Assembly (NCBI GenBank): GCA_018372435.1
Contig: JAHAJA010000003.1
Location: 215,149 to 279,148, forward strand
Length of the DNA stretch: 64,000 bases
Direction: 5' to 3'
Source: Clostridiales bacterium
Lineage (GTDB): Bacteria > Bacillota > Clostridia > Lachnospirales > Lachnospiraceae
The notes below the pieces were generated by a model. It saw nothing but the letters and a program-made list of their open reading frames with translations. It was not told where the DNA came from and searched no databases. Positions 44,784 to 52,354 of the stretch are shown here, piece after piece; the stretch's first letter is position 1; each line of letters starts with the position of its first letter. Both the position numbers and the translations under genes were made by a program.

Positions 44784-44956
44784 AAGTTTTCTTTGTAATA
44801 AAGTCCTTGTGTAAATAATCCATAAATTACTTAAAAAGAAGTATAGTACTTAAAAAGAAGTAGTGAAATGGTTATTTAAGTGAATGGAATGTTAACGTGC
44901 GACAGGATAGAATAATTATCTAGTAACTTTAGAACCAAAAGAATGGAGGATTTAAT

Positions 44957-46312
44957 ATGATAAATAAAGATGAAATATTGGAAGAATTGAAGGAGGTACT
45001 TGAGTTTATTCATAGTGATGATTTAACAGATGTACAAAAAGAGAAAGTGACAAAGGATACGGTAGCTTACTTTGACAAATATGTCAGTCCGGGTTGGTTA
45101 AAATACCGTAAATCCGTTTCGACGAATGCAGCAGTAATTGAATGGAAAGATTATGGTGCTTATTGTAGTGGAATTTATGGAGAAGAATTCATTGATTGTT
45201 TGGGGGGATTTGGTATCTATACATGTGGACATAGAAATGAAGAAATTATAGATACAATAAAAGCACAATTAGACCACCAAGCATTGCATTCACAGGAATT
45301 ATTAGATCCACTGCGTGGTTATCTTGCAAAGGCTGTCGCTGGAATTACACCAGGTGATCTAGAGAAATGTTTCTTTACCAATGGTGGTGCTGAAGCAGTT
45401 GAAATGGCGCTCAAGTTAGCAAGAATTGCTACAGGTGGTAGTTGGTTCATCTCGACAGTAGGAGCTTTCCATGGTAAATCAATGGGTGCTATCTCAATGG
45501 GTGGAAAGAGTACATATCGTACGCCATATCTCCCAATGGTGCAACAAGTACAACACGTAGAGTACGGTAACAGTGAAGATATGCGTAAGGCAATTAGAAA
45601 CTTAGCAGCAGTTGGAGAAAAAGTTGCGGGCGTAATTTTAGAACCGATTCAAGGGGAAGGTGGTATCATCATTCCGCCAGAAGGGTATCTTAAGGAAGTA
45701 AGAGCAATATGTGATGAATACGGTGTAGCATTAATCTTCGATGAAATCCAAACAGGTATGGGAAGAACAGGAGCGATGTTTAGATGTGAGACTGAAGATG
45801 TTGTTCCAGATATTCTGACCGTCGGTAAAGCATTTGGTGGTGGTATTATGCCGATTACAGGAATCATCTGTAGACCAAATATGTGGACGGAAGAACTTAT
45901 TGAGAATCCATGGTTATTAGGGTCACCTACCTTCGGTGGTAATCCTCTCGCTTGTTCAGCAGCATTAGCAACGATCAAATACATGCTTGAGAATGATGTT
46001 CCAGGACAATGTAAGGAAAAAGGAGAGTACTTAAAAGCTGGATTGGTTAAATTACATGAAAAATACCCAACTGTTATTGAGGAAGTCAGAGGTATTGGTT
46101 TAATGTTAGCAGTAGAGTTTGTTGCTTGTGAAGTTGGATATAGTGTTGCAAAAGGTATGTTTGCAAGAGGCGTAATGACGGCTGGCACACTTGTTAATGC
46201 AAAATGTGTTCGTTTTGAACCAGCAGCAGTAATCTCGTATGAAGATATGGATCAGGTAATTAGTAGAATGGATGAGGCTTTAAGCGAAACGCAAAAAGAG
46301 TTTGAATTATAG
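44957..46312 (+). CDS. patA: Putrescine aminotransferase
   Basis: A 451-aa class III PLP aminotransferase of the YgjG/PatA type, transferring the amino group of putrescine to 2-oxoglutarate and giving 4-aminobutanal. Family features are the N-terminal extension ending VSPGWLKYRKS, LGGFGIYTCGHRNEEI, FTNGGAEAVEMALKLAR (phosphate loop), the Asp in LIFDEIQTGMGRTG, the Schiff-base Lys near 289 in TVGKAFGGGIMP, and GSPTFGGNPLACSAAL. ATG 44957 follows GGAGG. The product would feed the aldehyde dehydrogenases at 38164 or 46597. The last codons, KEFEL, belong to an 18-bp tandem repeat that continues past the stop. Confidence 0.93.
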   Translation: MINKDEILEELKEVLEFIHSDDLTDVQKEKVTKDTVAYFDKYVSPGWLKYRKSVSTNAAVIEWKDYGAYCSGIYGEEFIDCLGGFGIYTCGHRNEEIIDTIKAQLDHQALHSQELLDPLRGYLAKAVAGITPGDLEKCFFTNGGAEAVEMALKLARIATGGSWFISTVGAFHGKSMGAISMGGKSTYRTPYLPMVQQVQHVEYGNSEDMRKAIRNLAAVGEKVAGVILEPIQGEGGIIIPPEGYLKEVRAICDEYGVALIFDEIQTGMGRTGAMFRCETEDVVPDILTVGKAFGGGIMPITGIICRPNMWTEELIENPWLLGSPTFGGNPLACSAALATIKYMLENDVPGQCKEKGEYLKAGLVKLHEKYPTVIEEVRGIGLMLAVEFVACEVGYSVAKGMFARGVMTAGTLVNAKCVRFEPAAVISYEDMDQVISRMDEALSETQKEFEL

Positions 46313-46366
46313 AAAGAGTTTGAACCATAAAAAGAATTTTAACCATAAAGAGAGTTTGGATTATAG
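46295..46366 (+). repeat. Four-unit 18-bp tandem repeat across the patA stop
   Basis: Units at 46295-46312, 46313-46330, 46331-46348 and 46349-46366 follow AAAGAGTTTGAATTATAG with variation. Each is six codons, in phase with patA, and each ends in a stop codon in that frame (TAG, TAA, TAA, TAG). Unit 1 encodes the KEFEL end and stop of PatA. Confidence 0.8.
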
Positions 46367-46390
46367 TTAATTAGATATGGAATATATAGT

Positions 46391-46443
46391 GGGCTTTTGC
46401 GAAATAAAGGAGTAAATCTTATATAGCGCAAAGGCTCGTTTTT
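46391..46443 (+). terminator. patA terminator
   Basis: GGGCTTTTGCG pairs with CGCAAAGGCTC (one G-U), followed by T5. Confidence 0.7.
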
Positions 46444-46596
46444 ATGCACTACCATTTTTTATATGAAATGTTGTATAATAGGAAAAAGAGCTGAATATTT
46501 TATTGAACATAATAAGAAAATGAATAGTGATATAGATTCAAGAAAGAAATAGTAAAAGGAATTAAAATCATTTTATAGATATGGAGGAAGAATAGT

Positions 46597-47967
46597 ATGA
46601 TGGATGCGGTGACGTTGCTAGGAAAACAGAGGAAGTACTTTAAAACTGGGGCTACAAAAAGCCTTGCCTTTAGAAAAGCACGTCTAAGTGAGCTTAAAAT
46701 GGCAATTAAGGAGATGGAAGGGGAAATTTTAGAAGCTTTAAAAAAAGATTTGAATAAATCTTCGTTTGAGGCGTATGCTACAGAAGTTGGAATTGTGCTA
46801 GAAGAAATCAATTTTATGATGAAGCACATGGAACGCCTATTAAAAGTGAAAACGGTGAGAACACCAATAACGCAATTCCCTTCGGTTAGCAAGATATATA
46901 AGGAGCCTTACGGCCTTGTATTAATTATAGCTCCATGGAATTACCCATTCCAATTGGCGATTGCCCCTTTGATTGGTGCAATCGCATGTGGAAATTGTTC
47001 GATTATTAAGCCCTCTAATTATTCACCAGCGACGTCAGCAGTGATCAAAAAGCTTATAAGTAAGACTTTCAGTAAAGCTTTCGTAGCAGTAGCAGAGGGT
47101 GGTAGAGAAGTAAATCAATCACTACTTGATCAAAAATTTGACTTAATCTTCTTTACAGGAAGCGTAGGTGTAGGGAAAATTGTTATGGAAAAGGCGGCAA
47201 AGCATTTGACTCCGGTGATTTTAGAGCTTGGAGGTAAGAGCCCTTGTATCGTTGATGAAACTGCTGATATAAAGCTTGCTGGTAAGAGAATAGCTTGGGG
47301 AAAATGTTTAAATGCAGGTCAAACTTGTGTGGCCCCTGATTACTTAGTGGTGCATAAGAGCGTAAAAGAGAAACTAATCAAGGAAATTATCAAGAATACA
47401 GAGAAATTTTACAGTAATAAGCAAGAAGAAAATCAGGATTTTCCTAAAATTATTACTCGTAAACATTTTGTGCGTCTTAAAAACCTTATACAGACAGGAG
47501 AGATTGTCTATGGTGGTGACTGTAACGAACAGACGAACCAGATCTCTCTTACCATAATGGATCATGTAACTTGGGAAGATGAGGTTATGATGGAAGAAAT
47601 CTTTGGCCCAATTTTACCGATTATTGAATATGAAAATCCAGAAGAGTTCATTTCGTTAATAAATAATAGACCAAAACCACTAGCACTTTATTTGTTTACA
47701 AAATCGAAGAAGATGGAGCAAAAAATCATAAAGGAAGTATCCTATGGAGGAGGTTGTATTAACGATACCATAATTCATCTTGCCACTTCGTATATGGGAT
47801 TTGGTGGTGTTGGTGAAAGTGGTATGGGAGAATATCATGGTACAGCCAGTATCGAAGCTTTCTCACATAGAAAAAGCGTCTTGAAGAAGAGTAATTTAAT
47901 TGATATACCACTACGTTATCCTCCGTATCAAAATCACTTAAAATGGTTAAAGAAAATAATGAAGTAG
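46597..47967 (+). CDS. Class 3-type aldehyde dehydrogenase
   Basis: A 456-aa ALDH of the class 3 (ALDH3/YwdH-like) branch, about 40 residues shorter than the enzyme at 38164. Motifs are IIAPWNYPFQLAIAPLIGAI, FTGSVGVGKIVM, the Glu near 210 in LELGGKSPCIVD, the Cys near 243 in NAGQTCVAPDY, and EEIFGPILPI. The C-terminus ends with a hydrophobic/basic tail (PPYQNHLKWLKKIMK), which in class 3 can associate with membrane. Substrate is a medium-chain or aromatic aldehyde in the family; in this locus an aminoaldehyde is also possible. ATG 46597 follows GGAGGAAG. Confidence 0.88.
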   Translation: MMDAVTLLGKQRKYFKTGATKSLAFRKARLSELKMAIKEMEGEILEALKKDLNKSSFEAYATEVGIVLEEINFMMKHMERLLKVKTVRTPITQFPSVSKIYKEPYGLVLIIAPWNYPFQLAIAPLIGAIACGNCSIIKPSNYSPATSAVIKKLISKTFSKAFVAVAEGGREVNQSLLDQKFDLIFFTGSVGVGKIVMEKAAKHLTPVILELGGKSPCIVDETADIKLAGKRIAWGKCLNAGQTCVAPDYLVVHKSVKEKLIKEIIKNTEKFYSNKQEENQDFPKIITRKHFVRLKNLIQTGEIVYGGDCNEQTNQISLTIMDHVTWEDEVMMEEIFGPILPIIEYENPEEFISLINNRPKPLALYLFTKSKKMEQKIIKEVSYGGGCINDTIIHLATSYMGFGGVGESGMGEYHGTASIEAFSHRKSVLKKSNLIDIPLRYPPYQNHLKWLKKIMK

Positions 47968-47983
47968 TTTGCAAAGTAAGTAA

Positions 47984-48019
47984 AAAAAGCAATGAGATTT
48001 ACCAATCTTATTGCTTTTT
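47984..48019 (+). terminator. Terminator after the class 3 ALDH
   Basis: AAAAAGCAATGAGATT pairs with AATCTTATTGCTTTTT around TACC. Confidence 0.8.
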
Positions 48020-48097
48020 CATATATAATCCGATATACTATCTTATAATAAAATAACCCCCCAAGGGGGATGTGAATTACGTTAAGAAAGATGTTGG

Positions 48098-49036
48098 ATG
48101 TATATGAATAAGCAAAGCAGTAATATGAAAAATAGTAATAGGATAAGTAATGATTATCAAAAAAAGGCAACAGCAGCAGCAATACTAGCAGCAGTATTGT
48201 ATGCTCTGAATGCTCCGCTTTCTAAGATGTTATTGTCAAAGGTTCCAGAGACAATGATGGCAGCTTGGCTATATCTGGGGGCGGGAATTGGCATGTCGAT
48301 TTTATGGCTGATTCGAGAAAAGAAAAATCATAAGACAACCCAGTTACATATAACGAAAAAGGAACTTCCTTATACAGTTGGGATGGTGGTATTAGATATT
48401 ATGGCACCAATTTTTTTAATGCTTGGCTTAGCGAGAACAACAGCTGCTAATGCTTCCTTAATGAATAATTTTGAAATAGTAGCAACATCGATTATTGCGT
48501 TTGTAGTATTTAAAGAAAAGTTGTCAAAGTATCTGTGGTATGGTATCGGTTTTATAACCTTTGCATGCATGTTATTATCAATACAAGGAGAAGGTAGTTT
48601 ACATTTTACCTTAGGTTCTATATTCGTTCTATTAGCTTGTGTCTGTTGGGGACTAGAGAATAATTGTACGAGAGTACTATCAGAAAAAGATCCATTGCAG
48701 ATTGTAATTATTAAAGGTTTTGGCTCTGGAATAGGTTCACTTTTGATAGCATTTGCTATTGGAAATACGATTCCTAGAATTGCTGATATATTATGTGTAA
48801 TGGTATTAGGCTTTGTTGCTTATGGACTTAGTATCTTCTTTTATGTGCATGCACAAAGACATCTTGGAGCTGCAAGAACAAGTGCGTATTACGCAATTTC
48901 TCCTTTTGTTGGAGGAGTCTTGTCACTTGTGTTGTATCATCAGCTTCCAAGTATCGTCTTCGTAATAGCGGTGTTAATTATGGCAGTTGGGGTTGGTTTA
49001 GTTTCAAAAGGAGATAAATCTAGTAAACAAGAATAA
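48098..49036 (+). CDS. EamA/DMT-family transporter
   Basis: A 312-aa, ten-segment transporter with two EamA units (about 28-160 and 170-300). LNAPLSKMLLSKVPETMMAAWLYLGAG and NASLMNNFEIVATSIIAFVVFKEKLS are typical of the DMT superfamily. The first 25 residues are polar. The start, 48098 or 48104, has only a poor site. A CCCCC-AA-GGGGG motif lies just upstream (about 48058-48069). The substrate is unknown; polyamine-pathway context suggests an amine, amino acid or GABA exporter, which is conjecture. Confidence 0.85.
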   Translation: MYMNKQSSNMKNSNRISNDYQKKATAAAILAAVLYALNAPLSKMLLSKVPETMMAAWLYLGAGIGMSILWLIREKKNHKTTQLHITKKELPYTVGMVVLDIMAPIFLMLGLARTTAANASLMNNFEIVATSIIAFVVFKEKLSKYLWYGIGFITFACMLLSIQGEGSLHFTLGSIFVLLACVCWGLENNCTRVLSEKDPLQIVIIKGFGSGIGSLLIAFAIGNTIPRIADILCVMVLGFVAYGLSIFFYVHAQRHLGAARTSAYYAISPFVGGVLSLVLYHQLPSIVFVIAVLIMAVGVGLVSKGDKSSKQE

Positions 49037-49254
49037 TTATATATTCAATCATATAGTATTCTCCTTTGGTGTAGGTTGACATGGGTAAATCGGCATAGAC
49101 TTATAATATTTAGAAACAAGTAACCTGGTGGATTGCGTTAATAATTTGAATTTATTTTAGCATTATCTAAGTAAAGATTCTATAACTTTTTTGTTTATAA
49201 ATTGACAATAATTTGGTGTTCTAATACAATGAAAGAGAAATATGGAAAGTTATC

Positions 49255-49761
49255 ATGGAACATGAAAGGAATTATGAAAGAATGAGAAGAAGAGATAGAG
49301 AAGTAAAAAATCCAGAAGAGATCCTAGCAATTATGAGACAATGCGATGTATGTAACGTGGCTTTTTTTGATACGGAATTTCCTTATGTAATACCACTTAA
49401 TTTTGGAGTGGAATATGAAAACGAAGAGTTTACGATGTATTTTCATAGTTCTATTGCTGGAAAAAAACTTGATTTATTACAAGAAAACAATAAAGTAGCA
49501 TTCTCGATGAGTTGTTCACACAATTTAGTTACAGGGGATTTGGCATGTGATTGTACGATGGAGTTTGAAAGCGTGTGTGGCAATGGAGCGATAGAAATTC
49601 TAGGTGAAGAGGAAAAAATGCCAGCTCTTACAAAATTGATGAATCATTATCAACCAGGTATAGAGCACAAGTATGATGAGAGACTATTTAAAGTAGTGTC
49701 AGTTCTAAAACTTAATGTAAATGAAATATATGGGAAACGATTAAAGAAAAAAAGTATGTAA
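49255..49761 (+). CDS. Pyridoxamine 5'-phosphate oxidase-like (split-barrel FMN) protein
   Basis: A 168-aa protein of the PPOX-like / NimA-type flavin split-barrel family. Family features are EEILAIMRQCDVCNVAFFDTEFPYVIPLNFGVEYE, HSSIAGKKLDLLQENNKVAFSMS and ESVCGNGAIEIL. NimA-like members reduce nitroimidazoles; most have unknown substrates, so no enzyme name is justified. Translation starts at ATG 49255 with a weak site. It stands alone, 217 bases after the EamA gene and upstream of the FliB-like gene. Confidence 0.8.
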   Translation: MEHERNYERMRRRDREVKNPEEILAIMRQCDVCNVAFFDTEFPYVIPLNFGVEYENEEFTMYFHSSIAGKKLDLLQENNKVAFSMSCSHNLVTGDLACDCTMEFESVCGNGAIEILGEEEKMPALTKLMNHYQPGIEHKYDERLFKVVSVLKLNVNEIYGKRLKKKSM

Positions 49762-49856
49762 TAAAATCGTTACATATTTTTAAAACTTCGGCACTTGAAC
49801 ATTCCACAAAATGAGTGTATGATACTTGCGAATACGTTTGTTATGGAGGAATAGAC

Positions 49857-51023
49857 ATGAAATATTCTATACCGGATTATTATCATCAATTTAGTTGCAT
49901 TGCCATGGAGTGTGAAGACACTTGTTGTGCAGGCTGGGAGATTATGATTGATCCTAAGACATTAGAAAAATATAAAAATGTAAAAGGCGGTTTCGGAAAC
50001 TGCCTTCAGAATTCTATACAGTTGCGCAAGGGAGCTTTCAAACAATATGGACGCCGTTGCGCATTCTTAAATGATGATAATCTCTGTGATATCTATACAG
50101 AATTAGGTCCTTCCATGTTATGCGATACTTGTAGAAAGTATCCTAGACATATGGAGGAGTATGAAGGAGAGCGTGATTTATCGCTTTCCATGTCTTGTCC
50201 TGAAGTAACAAGAATCATATTAAGTCATGAGGAACGAGTTCGATTTTTAACAAAAGAGAAGAAAAGTGAATCGGGACGATTTGAATATTTTAATTCCATA
50301 CTTTATGCCAAGTTATCAGAAGCAAGAAATTGTATTATTGGCACCTTACAGAATAGAAAACTTGATGTTAATCTACGTGCAGCAATCAGCTTTGCATTAG
50401 CACATGACTTACAAAATCGAATAAATAGTCAAGAATATTCTACAATGGACCGTTTAATCAATCGATACAAGACAGAAAAGATTGTAGATTGTATGATAGA
50501 GAAGTTAAAATCGTATCAGTGTAAAGAAGACATTCGATTTGAAATCATAAAAAAACAATTTGCTTTATTGTTTCGCTTAGAGGTATTAAGAACAGAATGG
50601 TCAGATGCTACTAGACTTGCTTTTGATCAACTATATGGTAATGGTTCAAAGGAATATATTAGTAATAGAATGAAGTTTTTGCTATATATGAAACAGAATG
50701 AAGAACTTGGTATCAAGTATGAGACGATAATGGAACAGCTTTATGTATACTTTACGTATACGTATTTCTCGGGTGCGGTTTATGATGAGAATGCATATGG
50801 TAAGATGAAGTTAGCAGTAATTAGCCCGTTGATTATACAAGAATTATGTCAGTCGAGATGGCAAATGAAAGGTTTTTTAACATTTAGCGATGTTGTAGAA
50901 ATTACATATAGCTATTCTAGAGAAGTTGAGCACTTAGATAAGAATCTTAAAAAGATGGAGAAACAATTTGGCAATAAGAAAGAGTTTTATTTTGAAAGAA
51001 TCTTAATTTCATTATTATCCTAA
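49857..51023 (+). CDS. fliB: FliB-like flagellin lysine-N-methylase
   Basis: A 388-aa protein from ATG 49857, behind GGAGGA; the longer frame to 49815 has no site. The N-terminal third has the FliB/YkgJ-type Cys cluster: FSCIAMECEDTCCAGWEI, then RRCAFLNDDNLCDIYTELG, MLCDTCRKYPRH and MSCPEVTRI. The rest is helical. FliB methylates surface lysines of flagellin and is thought to use an Fe-S/radical mechanism. No flagellar genes are present in the window, so the true substrate here is open. Confidence 0.82.
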   Translation: MKYSIPDYYHQFSCIAMECEDTCCAGWEIMIDPKTLEKYKNVKGGFGNCLQNSIQLRKGAFKQYGRRCAFLNDDNLCDIYTELGPSMLCDTCRKYPRHMEEYEGERDLSLSMSCPEVTRIILSHEERVRFLTKEKKSESGRFEYFNSILYAKLSEARNCIIGTLQNRKLDVNLRAAISFALAHDLQNRINSQEYSTMDRLINRYKTEKIVDCMIEKLKSYQCKEDIRFEIIKKQFALLFRLEVLRTEWSDATRLAFDQLYGNGSKEYISNRMKFLLYMKQNEELGIKYETIMEQLYVYFTYTYFSGAVYDENAYGKMKLAVISPLIIQELCQSRWQMKGFLTFSDVVEITYSYSREVEHLDKNLKKMEKQFGNKKEFYFERILISLLS

Positions 51024-51120
51024 GTGCATTAACGAAAGCAGATCTCACAGATTAGTTTGATAAGGTATAAGAGTTTCGTAATTGACTAATTTGGCATCAA
51101 TAATAAAAGGAGGATATGAC

Positions 51121-52254
51121 TTGGTTACACAGGAGAATGCATTATATCAAGGAGGGCTTTGGTGTGCATACGAGCTGAAGGATTATGAAGGCAGATACAA
51201 GGAAGATTTACGGCTACAGATGAGAATGGCTAGCCAAAATCACGATTTGATTTGTCCGGATTGCAAAGAATCAATTATATTATGTGCAGGAATGATTCGT
51301 GAACCGTATTTTAGGCACCATGCTGAGACTGATTGTAAAACACGCTCGAATGGAAATCAGGGTGATTATCCTCTAGCAAGAAGACTATTGTACCAATTAG
51401 CAAAGAGAAGTTTTAAAGAGTCAGAGATCTATTGTAGTAGAGAGATAGGTACGTATGTAGCAGACATATATATAAATAATACGGATAAACCAATTGTTAT
51501 GGAGTATCTAAGTTACGATATGAAGCTAAATGAGTGGTTGGATAAACATGCTTTTTACGAAAAAGAAGGGATTACAGATGTGTGGTTTCTAAACAGTAAG
51601 AAATATCGATTCGAAGCACCAACAACCTTTGAATATCTAATCGCAACAAAGAAACATATCTTGAATATACTCGATACATATAGTGGTGAAGTCACACTTA
51701 AGAAGATAATGAGATTAAATGGTCAATCAGTAGGTAAGGTAATAGCTAAGTGTTATTTTTTACCGGATCTAACAATTGACGATAAAGGTTGTTTACAGTG
51801 TGATTTTGAAGAGTATGTAGAGAGAATTTTTATTCAAGAAACACAGATACAGGAAAAAAGACTTGAAAAATATCCAGTTCCCTTACGACTTGCTTTTAAA
51901 AATATTAATGAGAATAATACCTGTGAAACGATAAGGCAAGAAGAACATGAAAAGGGTAATGATAACTTCCAACAATATAACGAATTATCATCATATGAAG
52001 TGCATCGCTTTCCGATTGCAGATACGAATTTGACATCTCTTACTATGAAGATGTCAGCAATTGAGGAATGCTGGTTGATACCAAGATTAACGGGTGAGAA
52101 TTGGGAGATAGAAAGAGGAGATAAAGAGAGATTTGATTATCTGCATGATTTGAATAATCGATTATATAAGGTAGAAGATGAAGATCAAAGAGAACAGATG
52201 ATTGATGAAGCGATTTTTTATCTAGAAGAGATGATTGAAGCAAAACGTTGGTAA
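51121..52254 (+). CDS. CoiA-like protein with zinc finger and nuclease-type domain
   Basis: A 377-aa protein from TTG 51121, chosen because AAAGGAGG lies seven bases upstream; a longer frame to 51082 has no site. Residues 45-80 form a CoiA-like Zn/RHxAH segment (LICPDCKESIILC, then REPYFRHHAETDC). The next 100 residues resemble the CoiA restriction-endonuclease-like core: YVADIYIN, VMEYLSYDMKLNEW, and HAFYEKEGITDVWFLN with the WxL motif. The C-terminal half is unrecognised and charged. CoiA works in competence recombination; this is a distant relative, with no com genes nearby. Confidence 0.65.
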   Translation: MVTQENALYQGGLWCAYELKDYEGRYKEDLRLQMRMASQNHDLICPDCKESIILCAGMIREPYFRHHAETDCKTRSNGNQGDYPLARRLLYQLAKRSFKESEIYCSREIGTYVADIYINNTDKPIVMEYLSYDMKLNEWLDKHAFYEKEGITDVWFLNSKKYRFEAPTTFEYLIATKKHILNILDTYSGEVTLKKIMRLNGQSVGKVIAKCYFLPDLTIDDKGCLQCDFEEYVERIFIQETQIQEKRLEKYPVPLRLAFKNINENNTCETIRQEEHEKGNDNFQQYNELSSYEVHRFPIADTNLTSLTMKMSAIEECWLIPRLTGENWEIERGDKERFDYLHDLNNRLYKVEDEDQREQMIDEAIFYLEEMIEAKRW

Positions 52255-52295
52255 GGAAGACTTTTCAACACAAGAATTAATAATTCATATGTAGC

Positions 52296-52329
52296 AAAAA
52301 AGGCTGTGGAATCGTTCCACAGCCTTTTA
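52296..52329. terminator. Bidirectional terminator
   Basis: AAAAGGCTGTGGAA and TTCCACAGCCTTTT around TCG, with A and T runs outside. It separates the CoiA-like and LRR genes. Confidence 0.9.
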
Positions 52330-52354
52330 TTACTACATAGAGTTGGTATTTTAA

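Noticed and set aside
45649..46188. 179-aa minus-strand open frame opposite patA
   Set aside because: Pro/Ser-rich translation antisense to a highly conserved aminotransferase, with no ribosome site.
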